A program made the translations under genes and the position numbers. This document shows positions 28,969 through 37,191 of a DNA stretch of 64,000 nt, piece by piece; position 1 is the stretch's first letter; each line of letters starts with the position of its first letter. The stretch is from Methylobacterium oryzihabitans. Lineage in GTDB: Bacteria; Pseudomonadota; Alphaproteobacteria; Rhizobiales; Beijerinckiaceae. Under the pieces are notes generated by a model. The model saw only the letters and a program-made list of their open reading frames with translations. It was not told where the DNA came from and searched no databases. The DNA lies in the NCBI RefSeq assembly GCF_004004555.2, contig NZ_SACP01000008.1, positions 150,370 to 214,369 of the forward strand, written 5' to 3'.

Positions 28969-29736
28969 ATGCCGATCGAATCCCCCGCCCTCGCCGCCCT
29001 CCCGGGCATCCGGCACGCCTACTTCACCCGCGAGGGCGGCGTGTCGGAGGGGCTGTATGCCAGCCTCAACGGCGGGCTCGGCTCCGGCGACGACCCGGCC
29101 GCGGTGGCGGAGAACCGCCGGCGGATGACCGCCCGCCTCGGAGTCGCGCCCGACGCGCTGGCGAGCGTCTTTCAGGTCCACTCGGCCGAGGCGGTGATCG
29201 TCGAGGCACCGTTCGCCGAGCGACCGCGGGCCGACGCGATGGCGACCCGGGTGCCCGGGCTCGCCCTCGGCATCCTCACCGCCGATTGCGGGCCGATCCT
29301 GTTCGCCGATCCTGCGAACCGGGTGATCGGTGCCGCCCATGCCGGCTGGAAGGGCGCGCTCACCGGAATCATCGAGGCGACGCTCGCGGCGATGGAGTCC
29401 CTCGGCGCGACCCGCCGCGAGATCACCGCGGTGCTGGGGCCGACCATCTCGGGAGCCGCCTACGAGGTCGGGCCGGAATTCCGCGACCGCTTCGCCGCCG
29501 CCGATCCCGGCAACGGGCGCTGGTTCGCCCCGAGCCCGGAGCGGCCCGACCACAGCCTGTTCGACCTGCCCGGCTACGTCGTCGCCCGCCTGGAGCGCGC
29601 CGGGGTGGGGACGGTGGCCGATCTCGGCTGGTGCACCTACGGCGACCCGCAGCGGTTCTACAGCTACCGTCGCACCACCCATCGCGGCGAGCCCGATTAC
29701 GGGCGCCTCGTCTCGGCGATCGCCCTGGTGCCCTGA
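28969..29736 (+). CDS. pgeF: Peptidoglycan editing factor PgeF (multicopper oxidase/laccase-domain family)
   Basis: A 255-residue protein of the YfiH/DUF152 family. The metal-site motifs QVHSAEAV, TADCGPILFAD and GAAHAGWKG are present, along with the closing YSYRRTTHRGEPDYGR. In E. coli, PgeF removes wrongly incorporated L-serine from muropeptide precursors. The ATG is at 28969, 17 bases after midA. Confidence 0.94.
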   Translation: MPIESPALAALPGIRHAYFTREGGVSEGLYASLNGGLGSGDDPAAVAENRRRMTARLGVAPDALASVFQVHSAEAVIVEAPFAERPRADAMATRVPGLALGILTADCGPILFADPANRVIGAAHAGWKGALTGIIEATLAAMESLGATRREITAVLGPTISGAAYEVGPEFRDRFAAADPGNGRWFAPSPERPDHSLFDLPGYVVARLERAGVGTVADLGWCTYGDPQRFYSYRRTTHRGEPDYGRLVSAIALVP

Positions 29737-29828
29737 CCATCGCCGATCGTCGGCATTTTAACGAACGGGTCAGAACTCGCTTAGCGGCAGCCCGGTATTC
29801 CTGTCTCATCGGAGAAGGACACCGGACG

Positions 29829-30143
29829 ATGCCGCAGATCTGGCTCACCTACGACGAGATGGCCGACCATTTCGGCTGCTCCGCCACCGAGGCGCGGTCG
29901 GGCGCGATCAGCCAGGGCTGGCGCCGCCGCCGCTGCGGCGACGGCGCCACCCGGGTCAAGCTGCTGCCGGACATGGCCCTGGACTACATGCGCGCCCAGG
30001 TGGTGAAGCACAGCGCCGGCATGGTGCGCGACCTTCAGGCGCGGGCCTCGTCGTTCGAGCGCGGCCCGGCCGCCGCGCCGCTCGCCCTGCCGGCGGCCAC
30101 GGCCGAGGCCGCACTGCCGCCGCCTCAGAGCAAGGTCGCGTGA
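29829..30143 (+). CDS. Small putative helix-turn-helix protein
   Basis: A 104-residue protein starting MPQIWLTYDEMADHFGCSAT. Residues 5-50 look like an excisionase/MerR-type helix-turn-helix with a wing (YDEMADHFGCSATEARSGAI, then a basic RRRRCGDGATRVKLLP hairpin). The C-terminal half is alanine/proline-rich. A GAGAAGGA ribosome-binding site precedes the ATG. The DNA-binding call is tentative. Its stop codon lies inside the first arm of a palindromic repeat (30140-30181). Confidence 0.65.
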   Translation: MPQIWLTYDEMADHFGCSATEARSGAISQGWRRRRCGDGATRVKLLPDMALDYMRAQVVKHSAGMVRDLQARASSFERGPAAAPLALPAATAEAALPPPQSKVA

Positions 30144-30273
30144 TACGGTTTTCAGACGATCAGTTCCGAAAACCGTATCACCAGCCCGCGCGGCGCTCGA
30201 GCGAAGCCGAAACCCGCATCGCGAATGCGATTCCGCAGGGATCGCCAGAAGCGATCAATCGGAAATCGTATGA
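30140..30273. repeat. Palindromic repeat (family R3), copy 1, at the 3' side of the GGDEF-EAL gene
   Basis: GTGATACGGTTTTC at 30140-30153 pairs perfectly with 30168-30181. A tail follows containing CCCGCATCGCGAA and GCGATCAATCGGAAATCG. An inverted copy with the same layout lies at 33175-33304, at the other end of the GGDEF-EAL gene. The inner end of copy 1 overlaps the final codons and stop of that gene. Confidence 0.75.
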
Positions 30274-33047
30274 CGCGGGACCTGATCGGCCGGTCCGCCT
30301 GATGGCGGCTCGGCGGGGCCGAGCAGCACCGGCAGCAGGTCGCCGGCCGGGAGCGGCCGGCCGATCAGGTAGCCCTGGACCATCCGGCAGCCGGCCCGGC
30401 GCAGCTTCTCCAACTGCTCCGGCGTCTCGACGCCCTCCGCGGTGGTCGTCACGCCCAGCCGCTCGCCGAGCCGCGTGACCGCCTCGACGATCGCGGTGGC
30501 GTCGGGACGGGTGTCGAGGTCGGCGACGAACGAGCGGTCGATCTTGATCTTGTCGAACGGAAACCGGCGCAGATAGCTCAGCGACGAGAACCCGGTGCCG
30601 AAATCGTCGAGGGCGATGTGCACGCCGAGGCGCTTGAGCCGGTGCAGGACCGCGAGGGTCGCCTCGGTGTCCTCGAGCATCACGCCCTCGGTGATCTCGA
30701 GTTCGAGGCGGTGCAGGTCGAGGCCGGCCTCGCGCGCCGCCGCGATCACCGTGGCGGCGAGGGTGCCGTCGCGGAACTGCACCGGCGAGAGGTTGACCGA
30801 GACCTGGAGCGCGTCGGGCCAGCGCATCGCCTCCCGGCACGCCTCCCGCAGCACCCACTCGCCGAGGGTATCGATCATCCCGATCTCCTCGGCGATCGGG
30901 ATGAACTCGGCCGGCGGTACCGCGCCCCGGGCCGGGTGGTGCCAGCGCACCAGCGCCTCGCAACCGGCGATCCGGTTGGTCGCGAGCGCGAGGAAGGGCT
31001 GGAAGTGCAGCGCGAATTGCGGTGAGCGTGCGAGCGCCTGCGGATCGAGGGCGGCGCGCAGGTCGACCTCGATCGCCCGGCGGGCCTGGATCGCGGCATC
31101 CATCTCCGGCTCGAAGAAGCGGCACAGGCCGCGTCCCTCGGCCTTGGCCCGGTAGAGGGCCATGTCGGCGGTCCGCAGCAGAGCCTCGGGATCGCGCCCG
31201 TCCTCCGGCGCGAGGGCGACGCCGACGCTCAGCCCGACCGTGACCGCCTTGCCGTCGAGGCGGTAGCCCCGGGCGACGGCCTCGATCAGCCGCGCGGCGA
31301 GGCGGGCCGCCTGCTCCCGCCCGGCCCCGGGCACGACCAGCGCGAACTCGTCGCCGCCCATGCGGGCGAGCAAGGCCCGCTCTTGGCTGAGGTCTTGGGC
31401 GAGCAAGGCCCGCCCTTGGTGGGGGTCTTGGGCGAGCAAGGCTCGCCCTTGGCTGAGGTCTTGGGCGAGCAAGGTTCGCCCTTGGTGGGGGTCCTGGGCG
31501 AGCGGGGCTCGCCGGTCGGGGTCCTGGGCGAGCGGGGCTCGCCGGTCGGGGTCCTGGGCGAGCGAGGCTCGCCGGTCGGGGTCCTGGGCGAGCGGGGCTC
31601 GCCGGTCGGGGTCCTGGGCGAGCGGGGCTCGCCGGTCGGGGTCCTGGGCGAGCGGGGCTCGCCCCTGGCCGGTCTCCCGGGCGAGTTCGGCGGCGAGCCG
31701 GGCGGCGACCTCCCGCAGGAGCGCGTCGCCGGTGGCGTGGCCGAGGGTGTCGTTGACGGCCTTGAAGCGGTCGAGGTCGAGGCAGAACACCGCGGTCGCG
31801 GCCCAGGGCCGCGCGAGCGCCGCCGCCAGCGCCTCGTGGAGCATCGCGCGGTTGGGCAGCCCCGTCAGGGCATCGTGGCGCGCCATGTGGACGATCTGCG
31901 CCTCGGCCCGCTTCGAGGCGGTGACGTCCTCGTGCACCGTCACGAAGCCGCCGTCCGGCGTCGGCGCGTAGGTGACCGCGATGGTCCGGCCGTCGGCGTG
32001 GGGCTGGTCGAGGCGGTAGGCGTGGTCGCTCACGACCCGCCGCGCGGCCTGGGCCCAGGCCTCGTCGGGCGTCAGCCCGGGGAACCCGCCGGCGGCGGCC
32101 CGGGCGTGGATCACCTGCCGGGCGGTCATGCCCGGGCGGACCGCGTCGGGCGCCAGGCCGTAGAGGTCGAGGAACTGCCGGTTGAGGACGGCGACCCGAT
32201 GGTCGGGATCGAACAGGACCAGCCCGTGCGACATGTGCGCGAGGGCGGTGTCGAGCCAGCGGTTGCGCTGCGCCAGCCGGTCGTCGACGAGCCGGCGGTC
32301 GGTCGTGTCCTCGTGGATCGCGACCGCGCCGCCGTCGGGCGTCGGCGTCATCGTCATCGCCACCGCGCGGCCGAGCCCGAGCCGGTGCTCCATCCGGCAG
32401 ACGGTGCCGGTGGCGAGGCTCCCCCGCACGCGCTCCCACACCGCGTCGGCGGTCGTGTCGGCGAAGCCGCCGTGGCGCACGGTGCTGCGGATCAGGGCCT
32501 CGGCCGGCATCCCGGCCCGCAGCGTCCCGGGCGGCAGGTCGTAGAGGTTGCCGAAGCGCTGGTTGAACGCCGCGACCCGGTGCCGGGAATCCAGGATGAG
32601 CACGCCGTGCGGCACATGGCGCATCAGCAGGTCGAAGTGCGCCTGCAGGTCGCGCAGCGCCCGCTGCGGCGCGTCGTGCGGGGCCGTCGCCGGCCCGGGG
32701 CCGTCGGCGCCGCAGCGGCCGCGATAGCCCAGGAAGGTGCCGTCGCCGCCCAGGACCGGCTCGCCGCTGAAGCGCAGGAGGCGGCGGCGGCCGTCGGGAT
32801 GGTCGTGGGCCAGGACGAGGTCGCGGAACGGCAGGCGGGCGGAGAGCTGCGGCCAGCCACCGCCCGACCCGCCGGCCGCCGGAACGGCGTCGGGCAGGTC
32901 GATTCCGGGCCAGGGCAGGCCGAGTCCCCTGGCGATCGGCCGGCCGGTCAGGTCCTCGTAGCGCCCCGACAGATGGATCAGGCGCAGAGCGGCATCGGTC
33001 TGCCAAAACCAGCCGGCGACGACCTCTGCACCATCATCCGAACCCAT
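30255..33047 (-). CDS. PAS-GGDEF-EAL cyclic-di-GMP signalling protein with an inserted repeat tract
   Basis: A 930-residue soluble protein with three PAS-like sensory regions (about residues 1-125, 130-255 and 265-380), a GGDEF domain starting at HDALTGLPNR (390), and an EAL domain with EALVRW (697), DDFGTGFSS and an intact catalytic set. It would make and/or break cyclic di-GMP. The GGDEF motif (564-568) is intact, but 94 residues of tandem LAQD repeats (466-559) sit just before it and occupy the inhibitory RxxD position, which is lost. It is flanked by inverted repeats and appears monocistronic. Confidence 0.93.
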   Translation of the reverse strand: MGSDDGAEVVAGWFWQTDAALRLIHLSGRYEDLTGRPIARGLGLPWPGIDLPDAVPAAGGSGGGWPQLSARLPFRDLVLAHDHPDGRRRLLRFSGEPVLGGDGTFLGYRGRCGADGPGPATAPHDAPQRALRDLQAHFDLLMRHVPHGVLILDSRHRVAAFNQRFGNLYDLPPGTLRAGMPAEALIRSTVRHGGFADTTADAVWERVRGSLATGTVCRMEHRLGLGRAVAMTMTPTPDGGAVAIHEDTTDRRLVDDRLAQRNRWLDTALAHMSHGLVLFDPDHRVAVLNRQFLDLYGLAPDAVRPGMTARQVIHARAAAGGFPGLTPDEAWAQAARRVVSDHAYRLDQPHADGRTIAVTYAPTPDGGFVTVHEDVTASKRAEAQIVHMARHDALTGLPNRAMLHEALAAALARPWAATAVFCLDLDRFKAVNDTLGHATGDALLREVAARLAAELARETGQGRAPLAQDPDRRAPLAQDPDRRAPLAQDPDRRASLAQDPDRRAPLAQDPDRRAPLAQDPHQGRTLLAQDLSQGRALLAQDPHQGRALLAQDLSQERALLARMGGDEFALVVPGAGREQAARLAARLIEAVARGYRLDGKAVTVGLSVGVALAPEDGRDPEALLRTADMALYRAKAEGRGLCRFFEPEMDAAIQARRAIEVDLRAALDPQALARSPQFALHFQPFLALATNRIAGCEALVRWHHPARGAVPPAEFIPIAEEIGMIDTLGEWVLREACREAMRWPDALQVSVNLSPVQFRDGTLAATVIAAAREAGLDLHRLELEITEGVMLEDTEATLAVLHRLKRLGVHIALDDFGTGFSSLSYLRRFPFDKIKIDRSFVADLDTRPDATAIVEAVTRLGERLGVTTTAEGVETPEQLEKLRRAGCRMVQGYLIGRPLPAGDLLPVLLGPAEPPSGGPADQVPRHTISD
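31371..31652. repeat. Minisatellite inside the GGDEF coding region (five 30-bp and four 33-bp units)
   Basis: Five near-identical 30-bp units encode LAQDPDRRAP, and four 33-bp units alternate LAQDPHQGRAL and LAQDLSQGRAL. Each DNA unit carries a GGGCGAGC...GCTCGCC inverted repeat. All units are multiples of three, so the frame is kept. The tract ends at LARMGGDEF, whose LAR resembles the unit start, suggesting expansion from the native sequence. Confidence 0.95.
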
Positions 33048-33174
33048 GGACCAACCTCGACGGCTGGGACAGCGTTACCATTCCTCAACGCTCACTTCCC
33101 GCAAATTGTGTTGAGATCGCACGGCGATCCCAAGGTCCGGTGATCGCGCACCCCGTCCCGTGCCGCAAACCCCT

Positions 33175-33304
33175 TCATCCGATTTTCGATCAATCGCTTC
33201 GCGATGCGGGAAACGGCCTCGCTCAGGCGTGTGGAGCCTTCGGCCCCGTCGAGCGAGCGGGTGATACGAAATCCGGAAGCCACCGTCCGGATTTCGTATC
33301 ACCC
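33175..33304. repeat. Palindromic repeat (family R3), copy 2, upstream of the GGDEF-EAL gene
   Basis: The 19-base arm 33259-33277 (GGGTGATACGAAATCCGGA) pairs perfectly with 33286-33304 around an 8-base loop. Reading inward on the minus strand come the conserved CCCGCATCGCGAA block and GCGATTGATCGAAAATCG. Orientation is inverted relative to copy 1. The copy lies in the 285-base gap (33048-33332) between the GGDEF-EAL gene and a divergent exporter gene. Confidence 0.75.
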
Positions 33305-33332
33305 GGTTCCCGAACTCCGGTATCGCCCCGCC

Positions 33333-34238
33333 ATGACCCCTCGTCCCGCCCCGTCCGTGCGCTCCGCCACCCTCACGGGTGCCGGGGCGATCCTGCTGTG
33401 GTCGCTGCTGGCCCTGTTCACCGCCGCCTCCGGCACGGTTCCGCCGTTCCAGCTCGCCGCCATGACGTTCCTCGTCGGCGGCCTCGTCGGAGCGGCGGGC
33501 TTCGTCGTCCGGCCGGCCCGCCTGCGCGCCCTGCGCCAGCCGGCGCGGGTGTGGTTGCTCGGCGTCGCCGGCCTGTTCGGCTACCACGCCCTGTACTTCG
33601 CGTCGCTGCGCCTGGCCCCGCCGGCCGAGGCTGGTCTCGTCAACTACCTGTGGCCGCTGCTGCTGGTGCTGTTCTCGGGCCTGCTGCCCGGCGAGGGCGG
33701 GCTGCGGATGCCGCACCTCGTCGGCGCGCTGCTCGGACTCGCCGGCATCGCCGTGCTGATCGCCGGACGCGGCGGTCTCGGCTTCGAGGCGGCGTCGCTG
33801 CCGGGCTACCTCGCGGCCCTCGCGGGCGCCGTCGTCTGGGCGGCCTACTCGGTGCTGTCGCGCCGGGTCGGCGCGGTGCCGACCGACGCGGTCGCGGGGT
33901 TCTGCCTCGTCACCGCGGCGCTCAGCCTCGCCTGCCACCTCGCGGTCGAGGACACGGTGTGGCCGGCGGGTGCCGCGCAATGGGCGGCGGTGGCCGCCCT
34001 GGGCATCGGGCCGGTCGGTGCGGCGTTCTACCTCTGGGACATCGGAATGAAGCGCGGCGACATCCGCCTCCTCGGCGTCGCCTCCTACGCCGCTCCGGTG
34101 CTCTCGACCCTCGTGCTGGTCGCGGCCGGCTACGCGCCGGCGACCTGGAGCCTCGCCCTGGCCTGCGGGCTGATCGTCGCCGGGGCGCTGGCGGCGACCC
34201 TGGGGCCGTCACGCATAGGGGTCGAGACCGACGCCTAA
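33333..34238 (+). CDS. EamA/DMT-family exporter
   Basis: A 301-residue protein with ten predicted membrane helices in two EamA repeats. Motifs include AILLWSLLALFTAASGTVPPF, FGYHALYFASLRLAPPAEAG and LWDIGMKRGDIRLLGVASY. The last resembles the YddG aromatic amino acid exporter group; the substrate here is inferred at best. The ATG at 33333 is chosen because the open frame upstream is repeat R3 sequence. Confidence 0.87.
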   Translation: MTPRPAPSVRSATLTGAGAILLWSLLALFTAASGTVPPFQLAAMTFLVGGLVGAAGFVVRPARLRALRQPARVWLLGVAGLFGYHALYFASLRLAPPAEAGLVNYLWPLLLVLFSGLLPGEGGLRMPHLVGALLGLAGIAVLIAGRGGLGFEAASLPGYLAALAGAVVWAAYSVLSRRVGAVPTDAVAGFCLVTAALSLACHLAVEDTVWPAGAAQWAAVAALGIGPVGAAFYLWDIGMKRGDIRLLGVASYAAPVLSTLVLVAAGYAPATWSLALACGLIVAGALAATLGPSRIGVETDA

Positions 34239-34363
34239 TACCAACGGCCCAGGATGCCGACGCATCGGGCCGTTGAATTTTCTCAAAATTTCCGACGCCA
34301 AGCCAGAGACTTAGCGGAAATTCGAGAGCGGAACCAAAGGTCATTTTCAATGACCGTTGGTAT
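34238..34363. repeat. 126-bp element with 10-bp terminal inverted repeats
   Basis: ATACCAACGG at 34238-34247 is repeated inverted at 34354-34363, and an inner TCATTTTCAATGA palindrome lies near the right end. The interior is AT-richer than its surroundings and has no coding potential. It begins at the last base of the exporter stop codon and touches the MITE that follows. Confidence 0.7.
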
Positions 34364-34365
34364 AA

Positions 34366-34616
34366 GAGCCTGTTTGAGCGACGGTCAATCGTATTGACCG
34401 CGCGAAGCTCCCCTTTCCCGGACGACTGAAGCGATAGCGGAAGGAGATCCGGGATCCAGCACAGGAAGTGCCGCGAAGCGGCTCAGACTGACAGCACTGC
34501 CGCTGAGTATGGACGCTTCGCGACTTGTTGTGCTGGATCCCGGATCTCCTTCCACTTCGTTCCAGTCGTCCGGGAAAGGGGAGCTTTTTCTTTAGATCGA
34601 GAGTCAAACAGGCTCT
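34366..34616. mobile_element. MITE with IS427/IS5-like ends and TAA target duplication
   Basis: A 251-bp non-coding element with 12-bp perfect terminal inverted repeats, GAGCCTGTTTGA at 34366-34377 and its complement at 34605-34616, flanked by TAA on both sides (34363-34365 and 34617-34619). The arms continue as a long imperfect palindrome sharing AAGCTCCCCTTTCCCGGACG and GAGATCCGGGATCCAGCACA. The ends and the 3-base TNA duplication fit the IS427 group of IS5. No transposase is present, so it would move in trans. Confidence 0.85.
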
Positions 34617-34623
34617 AACACAC

Positions 34624-35067
34624 CTACCGCGGCATCGGCCGCCAGCCCGGCGGCGCCAATTCGAAGCCCTCGAACCGGAAGCCCGGCGAGACCGTGCAGC
34701 CGACGAGCGTCCAGGCGCCGAGGCTGGTCGCGGTCTGCCAGTGGCCGGCCGGAACCACGAGCTGCGGGCGCTGGCCGCGGGCGAGGTCGGGGCCGAGATG
34801 GCGCGCCTCGGCGTCGTGGCCGTTGGGACTCACCGTGATGACCAGCGGCGCGCCGGCATGCCAGTGCCAGATCTCGGCCGCGTCGACCCGGTGCCATTCC
34901 GACGTCTCGCCGATGTCGAGCAGGTAGTAGATCGCGGTGCCGGCCGAGCGGCCGTCGATCTCGCGCGGATCGCGAAACGTCTCGCGGTAATGCCCGCCCT
35001 CGGGATGCGGCGCGAGGTCGAGAAGCCGGATCACCTCGGCGGCGGTCAGCGCGGGGGACAGGGTCAT
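34624..35067 (-). CDS. Cupin family protein (DUF985)
   Basis: A 147-residue cupin of the DUF985 family: PHPEGGHYRETFRDP, GTAIYYLLDIGETSEWHRV and EIWHWHAGAPL give the metal-site histidines and glutamate, and the GWTL-like end reads WTLVGCTVSPGFRFEGFEL. The biochemical role is unknown. The ATG overlaps the preceding stop (ATGA at 35067-35064), so it is the last gene of a three-gene unit. Its stop lies 8 bases from the MITE. Confidence 0.9.
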   Translation of the reverse strand: MTLSPALTAAEVIRLLDLAPHPEGGHYRETFRDPREIDGRSAGTAIYYLLDIGETSEWHRVDAAEIWHWHAGAPLVITVSPNGHDAEARHLGPDLARGQRPQLVVPAGHWQTATSLGAWTLVGCTVSPGFRFEGFELAPPGWRPMPR

Positions 35068-36749
35068 CGGGGCGGAGATTCCTCGGAAGCGGCGAGCCAG
35101 CCGCGATACTGCACCAGCGGCCCGACCAGCGGCAGGTCGACCGCGACGTCGAAGCGGAAGCGCCCGGCGGCATCGACCGATTCGCGGGCCCGCGCCGCCG
35201 GCGCGAGGGCGACGGGCAGCGGCAGCCGGCCGAGCCGCCAGCCGGCGATCGTCATGCCGAGCCCGTCGCGACCGGGTTCGAGGCGGAAGCGGAGCGCGAG
35301 CGGACCGAACCGCTCCTCCACCGCCCCTTCCCCGGCCGGCCCCATGCGGCTGCGGAAGCGCCGGCCGGCGAAGTCGCGGGTCCAGACCTCGCCCTCGCCC
35401 TCCGGGGCGATCGTGACCCGGACCGGCACCTCCGCGCTGGCGGGCGGCAGGCCGAGCAGGCGGCCGACGAGCCGCGACACCGGGTGACGCCCGCGCACGA
35501 CCCCGGCGCGCCCGCCGAGGACCAGCCCGGTCCCCGGCCGGTGCACGGCCCGGACCGCCTCCGGCAGGACCGCGAAGCCGGGTCCGAGGGCGCGGCCGAA
35601 CAGCGGCGATCCGGGCGCGTCGCGCCGGATCGTCGCGCGGATGCGGTGGGGCGCCATCTCGGCGGCGAGCGCGTCGAGATCGACGAGCCCGACGCAGGCG
35701 CGGGCGCCGGGGGCGAGCGGCGGCCCGGCGAGCCAGCGCCGCGCCAGGGCCAGCGCCGCGAGCGTCGGGACGACCGGGCCGTCGCCGGCCTCGGCGACGA
35801 GGGTCCAGGTCGCGGTGACCGGGCGACCATCGCCGTCGAGGCCGGAGACCCGCACCATCATGCCGCCGCGGTCGCTGCCGAGGCCCTCGACCACGACCGC
35901 GAGCCGCAGGAACAGGCGGGCGAACGGCTCCAGCGACGGCAGCAGCCGGGCGCGCACCGGCAGGCTGGCGAGCCACAGCCCGAGATGCAGCCCCGGAAGC
36001 TCCAGCCCGGCCCGGAACACGGCCGCGGTCGCATCGGGGAAGCGGGCGGGCAGGATGTCGAGGTCCGGCGTCTCGCACAGCGACAGCCAGCGCCGGCCGA
36101 GCCCCGGGATCGCCTCGCGGGTGGTCAGGCCCCAGCCCGGCCGGGTCTCCCAGGCGCCGGCGCGCCACACCCGCACCGGCCGGCCGGCATAGGACAGGAT
36201 CGAGCGCATCACCGCGAGGCCGCGCGGGGCCCGGTTGCCCGGGCTGATCGCGGCCTCGATCGTCTCGACCCGGCGCCAGCCCCGCGTCAGGTGGTCGAGC
36301 ACCGCGTTCGACAGGGCCGGCGTGGTGCTGGCGCCGGTCACGAGGGACACCCCCGCCTCCCGGGCCGCCGCGTCGAGGGCCGAGAACCCGGCCACGTAGG
36401 CACGCCCGTCGGCGAGGTCGCAATACGGCAGCCCGGCACCGATCGCCGCGCGGGCGAGGCGATGGGCGCCCTCGCCCGCGTGGTAGGGGCCGGCGGCGTC
36501 GATGACCCCGGCGAGGTCGAGATCGCGCAGCATCGCGGGAGTCGCGGTCGCGGCATCAAGGACGGTCGCCTCGACCGGGACGCCCGGCGCCGCCCGTGCC
36601 AGGGCGCCGGCGGCGCCCTCGGTGCGGGCGCGGTCGCGCCCGGCCACCACCACGGCGCAGAGCCCGGACGCCGCGAGGCCGCGGGCGAGGCGCGAGCCGA
36701 ACACCCCGGCGCCGCCGACCACGAGGATGCGCGGGAGGGCGGTGCTCAC
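35064..36749 (-). CDS. Saccharopine dehydrogenase-like NAD(P)-binding protein with C-terminal DUF4166-type domain
   Basis: A 561-residue protein. The N-terminal Rossmann domain (PRILVVGGAGVFGSRLARGL) and following AGPYHAGEGAHRLARAAI belong to the saccharopine-dehydrogenase-like oxidoreductases. Residues from about 375 on (GSPLFGRALGPGFAVLPEAV, RDFAGRRFRSRM, and a closing VGPLVQYRGWL) match DUF4166 proteins. The GTG at 36747-36749 overlaps the DUF393 stop (GTGA). The substrate is unknown. Confidence 0.85.
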   Translation of the reverse strand: MSTALPRILVVGGAGVFGSRLARGLAASGLCAVVVAGRDRARTEGAAGALARAAPGVPVEATVLDAATATPAMLRDLDLAGVIDAAGPYHAGEGAHRLARAAIGAGLPYCDLADGRAYVAGFSALDAAAREAGVSLVTGASTTPALSNAVLDHLTRGWRRVETIEAAISPGNRAPRGLAVMRSILSYAGRPVRVWRAGAWETRPGWGLTTREAIPGLGRRWLSLCETPDLDILPARFPDATAAVFRAGLELPGLHLGLWLASLPVRARLLPSLEPFARLFLRLAVVVEGLGSDRGGMMVRVSGLDGDGRPVTATWTLVAEAGDGPVVPTLAALALARRWLAGPPLAPGARACVGLVDLDALAAEMAPHRIRATIRRDAPGSPLFGRALGPGFAVLPEAVRAVHRPGTGLVLGGRAGVVRGRHPVSRLVGRLLGLPPASAEVPVRVTIAPEGEGEVWTRDFAGRRFRSRMGPAGEGAVEERFGPLALRFRLEPGRDGLGMTIAGWRLGRLPLPVALAPAARARESVDAAGRFRFDVAVDLPLVGPLVQYRGWLAASEESPPR

Positions 36750-37186
36750 CCGGCCGGCTCGTCGGTCAGTACCCGCGCGGCGAGGCCCGGCGGCGGCAGG
36801 GAGCAGGATTCGGTTCGGCCGAACAGCCGGTAGCGGTTGCGGGCGATCCGGTCGTAGCCCCAGTTCCGCACCGGCCGCGGCAGCAGCCGGGCGAGGCGGG
36901 CGAAGCCCCAGCCCGGCATCCCGTCGAGCACCGCGAGGGCGGCGTCGAGCTTGAACGCGGCGCGGCCGTCGCGGATCACCGCGTTGGTCTGCGGCGCCTC
37001 CGGGTCGATCCCGAATCGTTCGGCGAGGCGGCGGCCGTAGGGCGACTGGACCGGCACGAAGCGCCAGCGTCCCTCCGGGTCGCGGGCGGCGACGAAGCGG
37101 ATCATCCGCGAGCACAGCACGCAGACGCCGTCGTAGAGGATCAGGCGGTCGGGCAGGTCCGCCGCCGGCCGGGGCTCCCAGGCCAT
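36746..37186 (-). CDS. DCC-type thiol-disulfide oxidoreductase-like protein (DUF393)
   Basis: A 146-residue DUF393 protein: LILYDGVCVLCSRMIRFV carries the DGxCxxC motif that names the family, followed by FVPVQSPYGRRLAERFG and a YRLFGRTESC end. It probably handles thiols or disulfides, but substrates are not known. It is the first gene of the three-gene unit with the saccharopine-dehydrogenase-like and cupin genes, 5 bases downstream of gloB. Confidence 0.9.
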   Translation of the reverse strand: MAWEPRPAADLPDRLILYDGVCVLCSRMIRFVAARDPEGRWRFVPVQSPYGRRLAERFGIDPEAPQTNAVIRDGRAAFKLDAALAVLDGMPGWGFARLARLLPRPVRNWGYDRIARNRYRLFGRTESCSLPPPGLAARVLTDEPAG

Positions 37187-37191
37187 CGCGC

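Noticed and set aside
31371..31652. Regular 30-bp direct repeats resembling a CRISPR array
   Set aside because: The units are contiguous without spacers, lie in an open reading frame that continues through both sides, and no cas gene is near.
30140..33304. Composite transposon carrying the GGDEF-EAL gene
   Set aside because: The flanking copies are about 130 bases, non-coding, with no transposase and no clear target duplication, so only a repeat-flanked gene can be claimed.
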